Below, piece by piece: positions 8,449 through 16,937 of a stretch of 64,000 bases of DNA (its first letter is position 1; the number at the start of each line of letters is the position of its first letter). The position numbers were made by a program, and so were the translations under genes. Below the pieces are notes generated by a model. That model saw only the letters and a list, made by a program, of their open reading frames with translations, was not told the origin of the DNA and did not search any database. The DNA is taken from assembly GCF_000518885.1 (NCBI RefSeq), contig NZ_JAEL01000012.1:1-64000 (forward strand), in the 5' to 3' direction. The DNA is from Bacillus sp. J33. Lineage in GTDB: Bacteria; Bacillota; Bacilli; Bacillales; Cytobacillaceae.

Positions 8449-8574
8449 TGTAACAAATTAAATATATGTTTCTCCAAAATTAAGAATTTTTCTCTCAAAC
8501 TCATAAGACTTTAATTGGCGGAAAATTCAAAATAGTAATCAGAGAGAAAACATATTTCTAAGGAGGACAGAGGA

Positions 8575-9612
8575 ATGATGAAAAGAAAATGGGGCATTAT
8601 TTCAATTAGCATTCTATTACTCTTAATGCTTGCAACTGGATGTGGAAATACAACGGCAACAGAGGGAAGCGGGAAAGCAGAAGAAAAAGGGGAATATGTT
8701 ATAAAGTTTGCCCATGTTGTAAGCGCTTCAACTGCAAAAGGGAAAGCGGCTGAAAAGTTTAAGGAGCTTTTGGAAGAGCGAACAGACGGACAGATAAAAG
8801 TCGAGGTTTTTCCTGATTCACAATTAGGTGCTGACCGAGAAATTACGGAACAGATGCAATCTGGCACCATTCAAATGAACGCTCCATTTACAGGTGTTCT
8901 GCCTGCCTTTGTTAAACAATTTGAGGTTTTTGACCTGCCGTTCTTATTTAAAGACCGGGATCATGTGAAGAGAGCGGTAAATGGAGAATTAGGGGAAATC
9001 TTCAACCAGCATCTGGAAAAACAAGGTCTTCGCGCATTGGGATATTGGGATGGCGGATTTAAACACTTAACGAATTCCAAGCATACGATTCAAAAGCCGG
9101 AAGATCTGGATGGCCTGAAAATGCGTGTTTCCCAAAGCCCGCTATTAATTTCTCAATTCCAGGCAATGGGTGCCGGCGGGGTATCCATCGACTTTGCTGA
9201 GCTGTATACAGCCCTTCAAACAAAGACCGTTGATGGACAAGAAAATCCATTAAGCAACATCGTCAGCAAAAAGTTCTATGAAGTCCAAGATTATTTAACT
9301 CTTAGCGCCCACGGTTATATGGCCTATCCGTTAATTATCAGCGAGCAATTTTATCAGAATCTTCCAGCAGACCTGCAAAAAGCTGTTGATGAAGTGGCAG
9401 CAGAGGTAACGGATTGGCAGTGGGAGCAATCTGCCAAGGACGAAGAGGCTTATATCAAAACAATAGAAGAATCCGGAATAGAGATCACAGAGTTATCAGA
9501 TTCGGATAAAGAGGCCTTTATACAGGCTACAAGCGGTGTATATGAAGACTTTAAAGAAGTGGAAGGCAGCCAGGAATTACTGGATGCTATTAAAGAAGCG
9601 GAAGAGGAATAA
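8575..9612 (+). CDS. dctP: TRAP transporter solute-binding lipoprotein, DctP family
   Basis: The 345-residue protein has a lipoprotein signal peptide (hydrophobic core ISILLLLMLATGC, lipobox cysteine about residue 23) and a mature DctP-type binding domain: KFAHVVSASTAKGKAAEKF, then VFPDSQLGADREITEQMQSG. GLKMRVSQSPLLI contains the conserved arginine that usually clamps a substrate carboxylate. A GGAGGACAGAGG precedes tandem ATGs at 8575 and 8578. TRAP binding proteins capture mostly organic acids or sugar acids and pass them to DctQM. A terminator-like hairpin lies between this gene and dctQ, which could let the binding protein be made in excess. The ligand is probably the substrate of the 11.8-15 kb enzyme trio. 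Confidence 0.9.
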   Translation: MMKRKWGIISISILLLLMLATGCGNTTATEGSGKAEEKGEYVIKFAHVVSASTAKGKAAEKFKELLEERTDGQIKVEVFPDSQLGADREITEQMQSGTIQMNAPFTGVLPAFVKQFEVFDLPFLFKDRDHVKRAVNGELGEIFNQHLEKQGLRALGYWDGGFKHLTNSKHTIQKPEDLDGLKMRVSQSPLLISQFQAMGAGGVSIDFAELYTALQTKTVDGQENPLSNIVSKKFYEVQDYLTLSAHGYMAYPLIISEQFYQNLPADLQKAVDEVAAEVTDWQWEQSAKDEEAYIKTIEESGIEITELSDSDKEAFIQATSGVYEDFKEVEGSQELLDAIKEAEEE

Positions 9613-9647
9613 ATATTGCTTTCCTATAAATTAAAATGCATTGCAAG

Positions 9648-9672
9648 GACGGCTTTTAGCCGTCTCTTTTTT
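9648..9672 (+). terminator. Intra-operon hairpin between dctP and dctQ
   Basis: GACGGCT (9648-9654) and AGCCGTC (9658-9664) form a perfect stem with a TTT loop, followed by TCTTTTTT. It lies between the dctP stop (9612) and the likely dctQ start (9692), so it would act as a partial terminator. Confidence 0.75.
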
Positions 9673-9691
9673 CAAGAGGGAGGGACATTCA

Positions 9692-10213
9692 TTGAAAAGA
9701 ATCAATCACTTTCTGAACTATTTCGAAGAATATGCGGGAGTTTTTTCCCTAATCTTTACATCATTGCTTGTATTTTTACAGGTAGTGCTCAGGTATGTTT
9801 TTAATTATTCACTTTCGTGGTCAGAGGAAGTAGCAAGATATTTAATTGTCTGGTTTGTATTTATAGGGAACAGTATTGCTGTCAGAGAAAAAGCACATGC
9901 TACCATGGATGCTCTTGTTGCCTATTTGCCTGATCAAGGAAAAAAAGTCTTTTCGATGATCGCCAATCTCGTTTCGATTGTTTTTTGTGCTTTTTTAATA
10001 TGGTCAGGCAGCAGGATCGTTTCTGGTGTAATAGAGTCCGGAAGTGTGACACCTGCTACAGGGATGCCAATGTATATTCCATATCTCGCATTGCCAATAG
10101 GTGCAGGTTTGATGCTGATTCGATTTCTGCAGCTTTTTGTTCAGGATCTTAATAGCTTTCGCTCTGCAAGACATACTTTTACCCCGCCAAAAGAGGAGGC
10201 TCCGAAGCTATGA
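9692..10213 (+). CDS. dctQ: TRAP transporter small membrane subunit, DctQ family
   Basis: About 173 residues with four hydrophobic segments and DctQ hallmarks (LQVVLRYVFNYSLSWSEEVARYLIVW, cited here as VVLRYVFNYSLSWSEE plus VARYL). The reading frame stays open upstream to 9641, but that part would translate the terminator hairpin. The TTG at 9692 is the better start because AGGGAGGG lies 7-8 nt before it. It overlaps dctM by four bases (ATGA), implying translational coupling. DctQ pairs with DctM to form the membrane part of the Na+-driven TRAP importer. Confidence 0.85.
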   Translation: MKRINHFLNYFEEYAGVFSLIFTSLLVFLQVVLRYVFNYSLSWSEEVARYLIVWFVFIGNSIAVREKAHATMDALVAYLPDQGKKVFSMIANLVSIVFCAFLIWSGSRIVSGVIESGSVTPATGMPMYIPYLALPIGAGLMLIRFLQLFVQDLNSFRSARHTFTPPKEEAPKL

Positions 10214-11478
10214 TGCTATTAATGGTTTTTCTGATCCTTCTTTTATTGGGGGTTCCAATTGCGATAACGATTGCCTTGAGTACGATTATTGTCATATTAC
10301 AAAGTAATGTCCCAATTGATACTTTGGCAAGAACAATGTTTTCTGGGGTTGATTCCTTCTCGCTGATGGCGATCCCTTTTTTTGTATTCGCAGGAGATTT
10401 AATGCTTGCCGGCGGAACATCCAAAAGATTAATAGACTTTACGAAAAAATGGGTCGGGTGGACAACAGGCGGCCTGCCAATTGCCGGTGTCCTATCGTCC
10501 ATGTTTTTTGCTGCCCTTTCCGGCTCAAGTCCTGCAACCGTTGCCGCCATCGGGGGCATCATGATCCCGTCCCTGAAGGAAGCCCGTTTTTCCGAAAAAT
10601 TTTCGGTCGGATTAATGTGTGCATCCGGTTCGCTGGGAATCATCATTCCCCCAAGTATTACGTTTTTGGTTTATGGCGCTGTTGCGGAAGTGTCTATTGG
10701 CAAATTGTTTATTGCAGGAATCATTCCGGGAGTCTTTATCGGCTTGATCCTAATGATTGTCGGTTATGTTATTGCTAAAAAACAAGGGCACAAGCCGGAT
10801 CCCAGACCCTCCGGAAAAGAATTATGGAAATCCACCGTTTCAGCCATTTGGGGAATTATGATGCCTGTTATCGTACTGGGAGGCATTTACTTTGGTGTTT
10901 TTACACCGACTGAAGCCGCTGCGGTAGCAATTGTTTATAGCATGATTGTTGGCTTTTTCATTTATAAGGAACTGACCTTTAAAGAGTTATTCGCCGTCAC
11001 AAAACGGTCAATTGTAACTTCTGCCATGATTATGCTTGTCATTTCCGCTTCAAAGGTATTTAGCTGGTATTTAACATATGAGCAAATTCCATCGACAGTT
11101 GCGGGAAAGCTAATGGAATATGCAGCCAATCCGATTATTTTCTTAATTTTGGTAAATATCATCCTTTTAATAGTAGGAATGTTTATGGATTCCAGCGCAG
11201 CAGTGCTGATCCTGGTTCCGCTGTTCCTGCCGGTGGTGCTTGAGATGGGAATCGATCCGATACACTTTGGCGTCATCATGATCATCAATCTGGCAATTGG
11301 AATGTTAACTCCGCCATTCGGCTTGAATCTGTTTGTAGCCTCGGGCATTAGTAAGGTGTCATTGGCTGGTGTAACGCGGGGAACGATGCCATTTATTTTT
11401 GTGTTAATTGCTGCTTTAATGGTTATCACTTATGTACCGCAGCTCTCTCTTTATTTAACAAACTTTGTTTATCAATAA
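10210..11478 (+). CDS. dctM: TRAP transporter large permease subunit, DctM family
   Basis: A 422-residue, very hydrophobic protein with about 11-12 membrane segments, normal length for DctM. Typical features are LLLLGVPIAITIALS at the N-terminus, GSSPATVAAIGGIMIPSL, FGLNLFVASGISKVSL near the end and IGMLTPPFG. The start codon overlaps the dctQ stop (ATGA). A strong terminator follows at 11491-11523, so dctPQM forms one unit separate from the enzyme trio downstream. The family assignment is secure. Confidence 0.9.
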   Translation: MMLLMVFLILLLLGVPIAITIALSTIIVILQSNVPIDTLARTMFSGVDSFSLMAIPFFVFAGDLMLAGGTSKRLIDFTKKWVGWTTGGLPIAGVLSSMFFAALSGSSPATVAAIGGIMIPSLKEARFSEKFSVGLMCASGSLGIIIPPSITFLVYGAVAEVSIGKLFIAGIIPGVFIGLILMIVGYVIAKKQGHKPDPRPSGKELWKSTVSAIWGIMMPVIVLGGIYFGVFTPTEAAAVAIVYSMIVGFFIYKELTFKELFAVTKRSIVTSAMIMLVISASKVFSWYLTYEQIPSTVAGKLMEYAANPIIFLILVNIILLIVGMFMDSSAAVLILVPLFLPVVLEMGIDPIHFGVIMIINLAIGMLTPPFGLNLFVASGISKVSLAGVTRGTMPFIFVLIAALMVITYVPQLSLYLTNFVYQ

Positions 11479-11490
11479 TCTCTTAAATTC

Positions 11491-11523
11491 CGCCCCTTCT
11501 TCATAGAAGAGGCGTTTTTTTTT
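11491..11523 (+). terminator. Terminator of dctPQM
   Basis: CGCCCCTTCTTC pairs with GAAGAGGCG (one bulge), loop ATA, followed by ten T residues. Confidence 0.85.
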
Positions 11524-11569
11524 GAAAAATAAGTAAGCATAACTTCAATAACTGTTAATATAACATTTA

Positions 11570-11633
11570 CCGGCCGATTTCATAAAAATACCGGACAAAT
11601 CGAAAAAATGCCGGTCAAAAATAACATTATCTA
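11570..11633 (-). repeat. Three-unit array of about 20-bp CCGGTC-type repeats
   Basis: CCGG cores recur at 11570, 11591 and 11611 (spacing 21 and 20 bp) separated by AT-rich spacers. On the minus strand the units read as GACCGG/GTCCGG followed by a T-rich tail, matching the consensus of the larger plus-strand array at 43840-43960. Two further TCCGATAT motifs occur at about 11686 and 11708. The array lies between dctM and the oxidoreductase gene. Confidence 0.55.
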
Positions 11634-11807
11634 AGAGAAGACCATTTTTCAACGGATGTATTACGAATAATAGACTTCCCTCTTATCTCCGATATTGCAA
11701 AAAGCCTTCCGATATAGATGAGATAATCCATCCTTGTTTTTCTAGAATAAAAGTAAGTTAAACAAATAAACGAATCGGCTTTTAAAGCCAAAAGGAGGAA
11801 AAGAATC

Positions 11808-12998
11808 ATGGGAGTTAAGAATATTGGAATTATTATGAATGGTGTAACCGGAAGGATGGGGACGAATCAGCATCTAATCAGATCGATTGTTGCCATTCGC
11901 GAACAAGGCGGGGTGGAGCTTGCGAATGGAGATTACATCATGCCGGATCCAGTTCTGGTCGGCCGCAATGAAGATAAATTACAGGCGCTGGCAGAGAAGC
12001 ACAATATCGGCCGGTGGAGCACAGATCTTGATAAGTGTCTGGCTGATCCGCATAATGTGATTTATTTTGATTCCCAAACAACCGTCCGAAGGGCAGATGC
12101 TATCCGAAAAGCGATAAAAGCAGGGAAACATATTTATTGTGAAAAGCCGACCGCTGCCAATTTGGAAGAATCCCTTGAATTAGCGCAGCTGGCCTACGAG
12201 TCTGGCGTAAAAAATGGGGTTGTGCAGGATAAGTTATTTTTGCCGGGCCTACTAAAATTAAAAAGATTAGCAGATTCAGGATTCTTCGGAAAAATTCTTT
12301 CTGTTCAAATGGAATTTGGCTACTGGGTTTTCGAGGGTGATTGGCAGGCTGGCCAGAGGCCTTCCTGGAATTACCGCAAAGAAGATGGCGGCGGAATCAT
12401 TGTGGATATGTTTGCCCATTGGCGGTATGTCCTCGATAACTTATTTGGAAATGTAAAATCTGTATCCTGCCTGGGTGTGACCCATATTCCGAAGCGGGTT
12501 GATGAGAAAGGTAATCCTTATGTTTGCACGGCCGACGATGCGGCTTATGCAACCTTTGAGCTGGAAGGCGGCATTATTGCACAAGTAAATTCTTCCTGGA
12601 CAGTCAGAGTGAATCGGGAAGATCTGTTAACGATTCAAGTGGATGGCACCCATGGAAGCGCTGTTGCCGGATTAAGGGATTGTAAAGTACAGCACCGTAT
12701 TAATACCCCTAAGCCGGTATGGAATCCTGACATTGAAAATCCGTTTAAATTTACAGAACAATGGCAGCCGGTACCTGACAATCAAACCTTTGATAATGGA
12801 TTTAAGGTGCAATGGGAGTTGTTTTTAAAACATGTTGCAGCGGATGAACCATTTGACTGGGATTTATTAGAGGGTGCAAAAGGCACTCAATTGGCAGAAT
12901 TAGGCCTTAAATCTTGGGAGGAGCGCCGCTGGATTGATGTACCGGAACTAAGCCTGGAGGTGAGAAAGAATGGGGAAGCTGTTAACTCTGCCAGATAA
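11808..12998 (+). CDS. Gfo/Idh/MocA-family NAD(P)-dependent oxidoreductase
   Basis: The 396-residue protein starts with a Rossmann-type segment (IGIIMNGVTGRMGTNQHL) and has the family's catalytic lysine motif EKP in GKHIYCEKPTAANLEESLEL (about residue 121). The C-terminal half (GGGIIVDMFAHWRYVLDNLF) is the usual beta-sheet substrate domain. Such enzymes oxidise or reduce hydroxyl groups of sugars, polyols or their acids. ATG 11808 follows AGGAGG. The next gene starts 29 bp before this one ends. Grouping with DUF993 and an epimerase-like protein suggests a first oxidation step (for example to a keto-sugar) before chain cleavage. Family sure, substrate unknown. Confidence 0.88.
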   Translation: MGVKNIGIIMNGVTGRMGTNQHLIRSIVAIREQGGVELANGDYIMPDPVLVGRNEDKLQALAEKHNIGRWSTDLDKCLADPHNVIYFDSQTTVRRADAIRKAIKAGKHIYCEKPTAANLEESLELAQLAYESGVKNGVVQDKLFLPGLLKLKRLADSGFFGKILSVQMEFGYWVFEGDWQAGQRPSWNYRKEDGGGIIVDMFAHWRYVLDNLFGNVKSVSCLGVTHIPKRVDEKGNPYVCTADDAAYATFELEGGIIAQVNSSWTVRVNREDLLTIQVDGTHGSAVAGLRDCKVQHRINTPKPVWNPDIENPFKFTEQWQPVPDNQTFDNGFKVQWELFLKHVAADEPFDWDLLEGAKGTQLAELGLKSWEERRWIDVPELSLEVRKNGEAVNSAR

Positions 12999-14160
12999 GA
13001 AGGGCGGGACCTATGAATATCGTGTAGGAGATTCTGGTTCTTTTAGCATACCGGAAGGCCAATTCAAAAGCAGAATCGCCTTTTCGGCTGCACATGTCGT
13101 TTGCGATCCGCTTGTGAATTCGGACCCCATTTTACACGCAAAGATTGATTGGGAAAACACGCTTGCTTATAGACGGCATCTTTGGTCTCTTGGCCTTTCT
13201 GTGGCAGAAGCAATGGATACGGCACAGCGCGGTATGGGACTTAATTGGGAAATGGCAAAGGAGCTCATTTGCCGATCGGCAGCGGAAGCGAATGCAGCAG
13301 GAGGAAAGATTGCCTGCGGAGCAGGGACGGATCATCTTCTTCCAGGTCCTTCTGTGACATTGGCGGATGTTCAGGCTGCGTATGAAGAGCAATGTGAATT
13401 TGTGGAAAAGAATAATTCGCAAATTATCTTAATGGCAAGCAGGGCACTGGCAGATTGTGCCCAAGGTCCTGAAGAATATGAAAGAGTCTATGGCAATATA
13501 TTAAGTCAGGTTTCCAAGCCAGTTATTCTGCACTGGCTGGGCGACATGTTCGATCCGGCTCTTCAAGGATATTGGGGTTATAAAAATTTGGATGATGCCA
13601 TGGAAGTCTGCCTGAATGTCATTTGGGATAACAAAGAAAAGGTCGATGGCATAAAAATCTCTTTACTCGATGCATCACGTGAAATCGAAATGCGCAGACA
13701 CCTTCCTCCAGGAGTCAAAATGTATACCGGTGATGATTTCAATTATCCGGAACTGATTAAAGGGGATGAATTTGGCTATAGCCATGCCCTGCTGGGTATT
13801 TTTGATGCCATAGCGCCAGCAGCGGCTGCAGCTTTGCATGCACTGGATGATGGTGACTATGTGTCCTATAACGCTTTATTGGCAAAGACAGTTCCGCTTT
13901 CACGTCATATTTTCCAGGCGCCAACTTATTCCTATAAAACCGGTGTTGTCTTTATGGCCTACCTGAATGGGCACCAGTCACACTTCCGAATGATTGGCGG
14001 GGCTGAAAGCGCACGGTCCATTGTACACCTGTCAGAGTTATTTGTATTAGCTGATCAGGCCGGCCTTCTTTCAGAGCCCGATCTTGCTGCTGAAAGAATG
14101 AAGCTGGTATTGAACTTAGCCGGAATTCGTCAGGAGGAATTTTACAGTGGAAAACTATGA
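12970..14160 (+). CDS. DUF993 protein (dihydrodipicolinate-synthase-like aldolase fold)
   Basis: A 396-residue protein of the family annotated DUF993, related to the class I aldolase/dihydrodipicolinate synthase group. Visible blocks include AFSAAHVVCDPL, WENTLAYRRHLWSLGLSVAEAMDTAQRGMG (quoted in part), CGAGTDHLLPG, and VDGIKISLLDASREIEMR, whose lysine in the IKISLLD strand is the probable Schiff-base residue. The C-terminal end has NGHQSHFRMIGGAE. GGAGGTGAG precedes the ATG at 12970, inside the upstream gene, so translation is coupled. It probably cleaves the ketose or keto-acid made by the oxidoreductase. The catalytic claim is inference from fold and context. Confidence 0.8.
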   Translation: MGKLLTLPDKKGGTYEYRVGDSGSFSIPEGQFKSRIAFSAAHVVCDPLVNSDPILHAKIDWENTLAYRRHLWSLGLSVAEAMDTAQRGMGLNWEMAKELICRSAAEANAAGGKIACGAGTDHLLPGPSVTLADVQAAYEEQCEFVEKNNSQIILMASRALADCAQGPEEYERVYGNILSQVSKPVILHWLGDMFDPALQGYWGYKNLDDAMEVCLNVIWDNKEKVDGIKISLLDASREIEMRRHLPPGVKMYTGDDFNYPELIKGDEFGYSHALLGIFDAIAPAAAAALHALDDGDYVSYNALLAKTVPLSRHIFQAPTYSYKTGVVFMAYLNGHQSHFRMIGGAESARSIVHLSELFVLADQAGLLSEPDLAAERMKLVLNLAGIRQEEFYSGKL

Positions 14161-14959
14161 GAGACTTAGTTTGAATCAAATCACTACTGAACAATGGAAC
14201 CTTCGTGAAGCGATTGAAGGCTGTGCCAGGGCGGAAGTTCCCTGGATTGCCCCATGGCGGCATAAGGTAGAAGAACTGGGGTTAGGCGTAAGCAAAAGGC
14301 TGATAAAGGATGCCGGGCTGAAGGTTTCCAGTTTATGCAGGGGCGGAATGTTCCCGGCAGCAACTGCAAATGAGAGGCAAAAAAGGATTGACTATAACAA
14401 AAAGGCGGTGGAAGAAGCTGCTGAGCTGGGAGCAGAAGTTCTCGTGCTTGTCTGCGGCCCGTCTGCTGACCGGGACATTGTGTCTGCCCGGCAAATGGTC
14501 GCAGAAGGAATTGCCCAATTGGCTCCTTTTGCAGAAGCATATGGTGTGAAATTGGGAATTGAACCATTGCATCCCATGTATGCTGCAGAACGGTCGGTAG
14601 TGGTATCCCTGGACTTAGCGAATACGCTGGCGGAAGCGTACCAGTCTGATCAGGTTGGCGTTGTTGTTGATGTCTTTCATGTATGGTGGGATCCGGATTT
14701 ATATAACCAAATTAATCGTGCTAAAGGCAGGATATTAGGTTTCCATGTGTCCGATTGGCTTGTTCCAACACCGGATATGTTAAAGGGACGCGGTATGATG
14801 GGAGACGGGGTCATTGAAATTAGCCGAATCCGTCAAGCTGTAGAAAAAGCAGGATACAATGGGCCAATCGAAGTTGAAATTTTCAACGACCAAATTTGGA
14901 GTCAACCTGCGGATGATACTTTACTCCAAATGAAACAAAGCTATTTAAAGCACGTTTAA
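14147..14959 (+). CDS. Sugar phosphate isomerase/epimerase-like TIM barrel protein
   Basis: A 270-residue AP-endonuclease-2-type TIM barrel. Metal-ligand motifs of the family are visible: GIEPLHP (glutamate), VGVVVDVFHVWWDPD (aspartate and histidine), ILGFHVSDW (histidine) and GPIEVEIFND (glutamate near the end). It starts at GTG 14147, nine nt after AGGAGG, overlapping the DUF993 gene by 14 bp. Members of this family isomerise, epimerise or beta-eliminate sugars and polyol derivatives using a divalent metal. In the trio it probably follows or precedes the oxidation step. A terminator at 14963-14998 ends the operon. Confidence 0.85.
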   Translation: MENYERLSLNQITTEQWNLREAIEGCARAEVPWIAPWRHKVEELGLGVSKRLIKDAGLKVSSLCRGGMFPAATANERQKRIDYNKKAVEEAAELGAEVLVLVCGPSADRDIVSARQMVAEGIAQLAPFAEAYGVKLGIEPLHPMYAAERSVVVSLDLANTLAEAYQSDQVGVVVDVFHVWWDPDLYNQINRAKGRILGFHVSDWLVPTPDMLKGRGMMGDGVIEISRIRQAVEKAGYNGPIEVEIFNDQIWSQPADDTLLQMKQSYLKHV

Positions 14960-14962
14960 TAA

Positions 14963-14998
14963 GGGAGGGAGTGACGATAGTTTGTCGCTTCCTTTTTT
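14963..14998 (+). terminator. Terminator of the oxidoreductase-DUF993-epimerase operon
   Basis: GGGAGTGAC pairs with GTCGCTTCC (one or two G-U pairs) around loop GATAGTTT, followed by TTTTTT. Confidence 0.7.
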
Positions 14999-15142
14999 AG
15001 GGCGCAGATCCTGGCCACAAGAAATAACCAAGTGTTTTATGCAGATCTTCCTTGTTACCTGTCTGATGTGGGATTCCAAAGATGAATTCTCAAGGGAAAT
15101 GGCTCTGTTAGAGATAAGTGCTGATTTTTATCAATTTCAAAA

Positions 15143-15171
15143 AGACCAGTCAGATTTTTTCTAACTGGTCT
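15143..15171. terminator. Hairpin downstream of the AraC-GyrI gene
   Basis: AGACCAGT (15143-15150) pairs perfectly with ACTGGTCT (15164-15171). An A-run flanks it on the left and would give a T-run on the minus strand, so it may terminate the minus-strand gene ending at 15227. The gap 14999-15226 otherwise shows nothing. Confidence 0.5.
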
Positions 15172-15226
15172 AGAATATTTTACGGAATAACACTTCTGTA
15201 TATATAATAATCATCCAAGTTTATCA

Positions 15227-16093
15227 CTAACTATTTTTTTCTTTAACCGGCATCCAAATTTCGCTATATACATTTTCCGAAGTACCATTGTGCTTTGTAA
15301 AAGAAATTCCAGGCAGATCTGCTACTTCATAACCTGAAGAAGGCAGCCATTCGGAATATATTTTAGCGGTAGTTTCTTGTAGTGCAGCAGGAAATGGTCC
15401 TTGATTAGGGAAAATTGCCCATAAACTTTCTTCAATAGAAAGCTGTTCTAAATCATCGAATGGATTTTCTTTTGTAGTTGCAAAACCAATCATATGAGTT
15501 AAGCAGCCTTTTTCTTCCAAGAAACCATCATCAAAATCATAGGATACATTCAAGACTTGATGAGGATATAAATCAGCTAATTGATGCATTTCATTTCTTT
15601 GCTGTTCGGTAATTGACTTGGCCAGTTCTATGATAGCATTATTTTCACCTTCGAATTGAATTGGCACTCTTTTCGATACACCTACTATATTAAACTTCTC
15701 TTTCTTTTCAATTTTGAATTCCATTGATATTCCTCCTTTTATATCTATAAAGAATGAAAATTTGGGAAATGATTTTTGAATTTTGTTTTTTGTTACTTCT
15801 GAAGGTAAAAAGCCACTCCATTCACGAAAGGCTCTTGAAAATCCTTCTATAGATTGAAAACCATATTTATAGGCGACATCTGTCACTTTTGCTCCGTTAA
15901 TTAATTCAACATTTGCAGATGATAATCTCCTATTTTTGATATACTCATTCAATGACATTCCAGCCAAATACGAAAACATTCTTTTAAAATGATAATCAGA
16001 TATTCCTACAATTTTTGATATATCTTTGCCAGAGATATCTTCCGTCAAATGTGTTTCAATATAGTCCATTAAATGATTGAATTCTTGTAACAT
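15227..16093 (-). CDS. AraC-family regulator with GyrI-like effector domain
   Basis: The N-terminal 100 residues are an AraC double helix-turn-helix (ISGKDISKIVGISDYHFKRM and KVTDVAYKYGFQSIEGFSRA, ending WSGFLPSEV). The C-terminal 165 residues form a GyrI/SOUL-like ligand-binding domain (MEFKIEKKEKFNIVGVSKRV, later YSEIWMPVKEKN). This fused layout, HTH first and effector domain last, is that of the Rob/BmrR-like drug- or metabolite-responsive activators. The ATG at 16091-16093 follows GGAGGG. It is not in an operon with its neighbours, so its targets cannot be named from context. Confidence 0.85.
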   Translation of the reverse strand: MLQEFNHLMDYIETHLTEDISGKDISKIVGISDYHFKRMFSYLAGMSLNEYIKNRRLSSANVELINGAKVTDVAYKYGFQSIEGFSRAFREWSGFLPSEVTKNKIQKSFPKFSFFIDIKGGISMEFKIEKKEKFNIVGVSKRVPIQFEGENNAIIELAKSITEQQRNEMHQLADLYPHQVLNVSYDFDDGFLEEKGCLTHMIGFATTKENPFDDLEQLSIEESLWAIFPNQGPFPAALQETTAKIYSEWLPSSGYEVADLPGISFTKHNGTSENVYSEIWMPVKEKNS

Positions 16094-16332
16094 TCATTTC
16101 CCTCCTTTACAAATACATAATATCGGTAAGAATGATTATTTACCCGATATTTTATATACGGAATTTATCGGAATTCGTCTTTCATGCTTATTATTATAAG
16201 CACTTTAATGATCATTTCATAACATTCTATATTAGCCATCTATGACGTTAAATAGTGTAAACGAATATCATTATTGGTATCAGAACTTTATTCATCAGCA
16301 CATCCGCTGCAAGCTCATACCATCAATCAAGC

Positions 16333-16476
16333 ATGATAAAAATTCAATCCATTTTTCAGATTTTGGACAATGCGATCGATGCAGTTGGAGATGTGGAAAA
16401 GCAGGAGTTAGTCGTATTTCCAATGCATTTAAAGATGTTGCAGCAAAAAGCAAGCGGGATCATATTTAAAAAGTAG
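16333..16476 (+). CDS. Possible short gene or gene remnant (47 aa)
   Basis: Frame from ATG 16333 reads MIKIQSIFQILDNAIDAVGD and continues to QQKASGIIFKK before a TAG. Its composition is protein-like but no ribosome binding site precedes it, and it may be the tail of a lost gene. I do not recognise it. An overlapping frame 16242-16469 is less convincing. The 446-bp stretch that follows (16477-16922) contains a stop-interrupted start (GGAGAAG then ATG at 16524, 10 codons) and two operator-like palindromes. Confidence 0.25.
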   Translation: MIKIQSIFQILDNAIDAVGDVEKQELVVFPMHLKMLQQKASGIIFKK

Positions 16477-16580
16477 TCTATTGTATTAAAACATTTTCCA
16501 GCTTAAGTAAGGAGAAGAACATCATGTTAAAGTTTTTATTGACATTAGCTTGATTCAGAAATAAAATGAATTTAATCATA

Positions 16581-16604
16581 ATGTTAGTTATTGATAACAA
16601 ACAT
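16581..16604. promoter_or_regulatory. Operator-like palindrome 1 (TetR candidate)
   Basis: ATGTTAGTTATTGATAACAAACAT is an imperfect palindrome (given here as ATGTTAGTTATT plus GATAACAAACAT) related to the two perfect copies at 16890 and 18038. Confidence 0.5.
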
Positions 16605-16889
16605 TATGATTCTCCTAATTAATGCTGCCATTTTAATCTATAGGTGTCTAAATTGTTGATAACTATGTTTCGAAATGATCCTTTTCCCTTGGAAAAGTTA
16701 TGAACTAACCGGGATTGGCTGACAGCACAAAAAGTATGAAATCCTCACATCCTTCATCGGTTAAAATTAAACAGAGAATGGATGAACTTTATCGTGGTAG
16801 TGGGGTCCTTTTTGAATGTTCTTTTTTGCTGCAAATATTCAAGTAAGTTTTAAATATAAATAACGGCATGTGTAAGTGTCATAATGATG

Positions 16890-16907
16890 TTAGTTATTAA
16901 TAACTAA
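16890..16907. promoter_or_regulatory. Operator-like palindrome 2, in front of the TetR gene
   Basis: TTAGTTATTAATAACTAA is a perfect 18-bp palindrome ending about 30 bp before the TetR start; autoregulation is the natural inference. Confidence 0.65.
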
Positions 16908-16937
16908 AATTGAGAAAATATAATGTGGGGTGCCTTT

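Noticed and set aside
10179-10646. Long minus-strand frame inside dctM
   Set aside because: Antisense shadow of a hydrophobic, clearly recognisable DctM gene; no ribosome binding site.
14982-15164. Plus-strand 60-aa frame
   Set aside because: It starts inside the terminator of the preceding operon and ends inside another hairpin; no protein-like pattern.
16242-16469. Plus-strand 75-aa frame
   Set aside because: Rare-residue-rich composition (Cys, His, Trp) without a ribosome binding site; an alternative frame at 16333 looks more protein-like.
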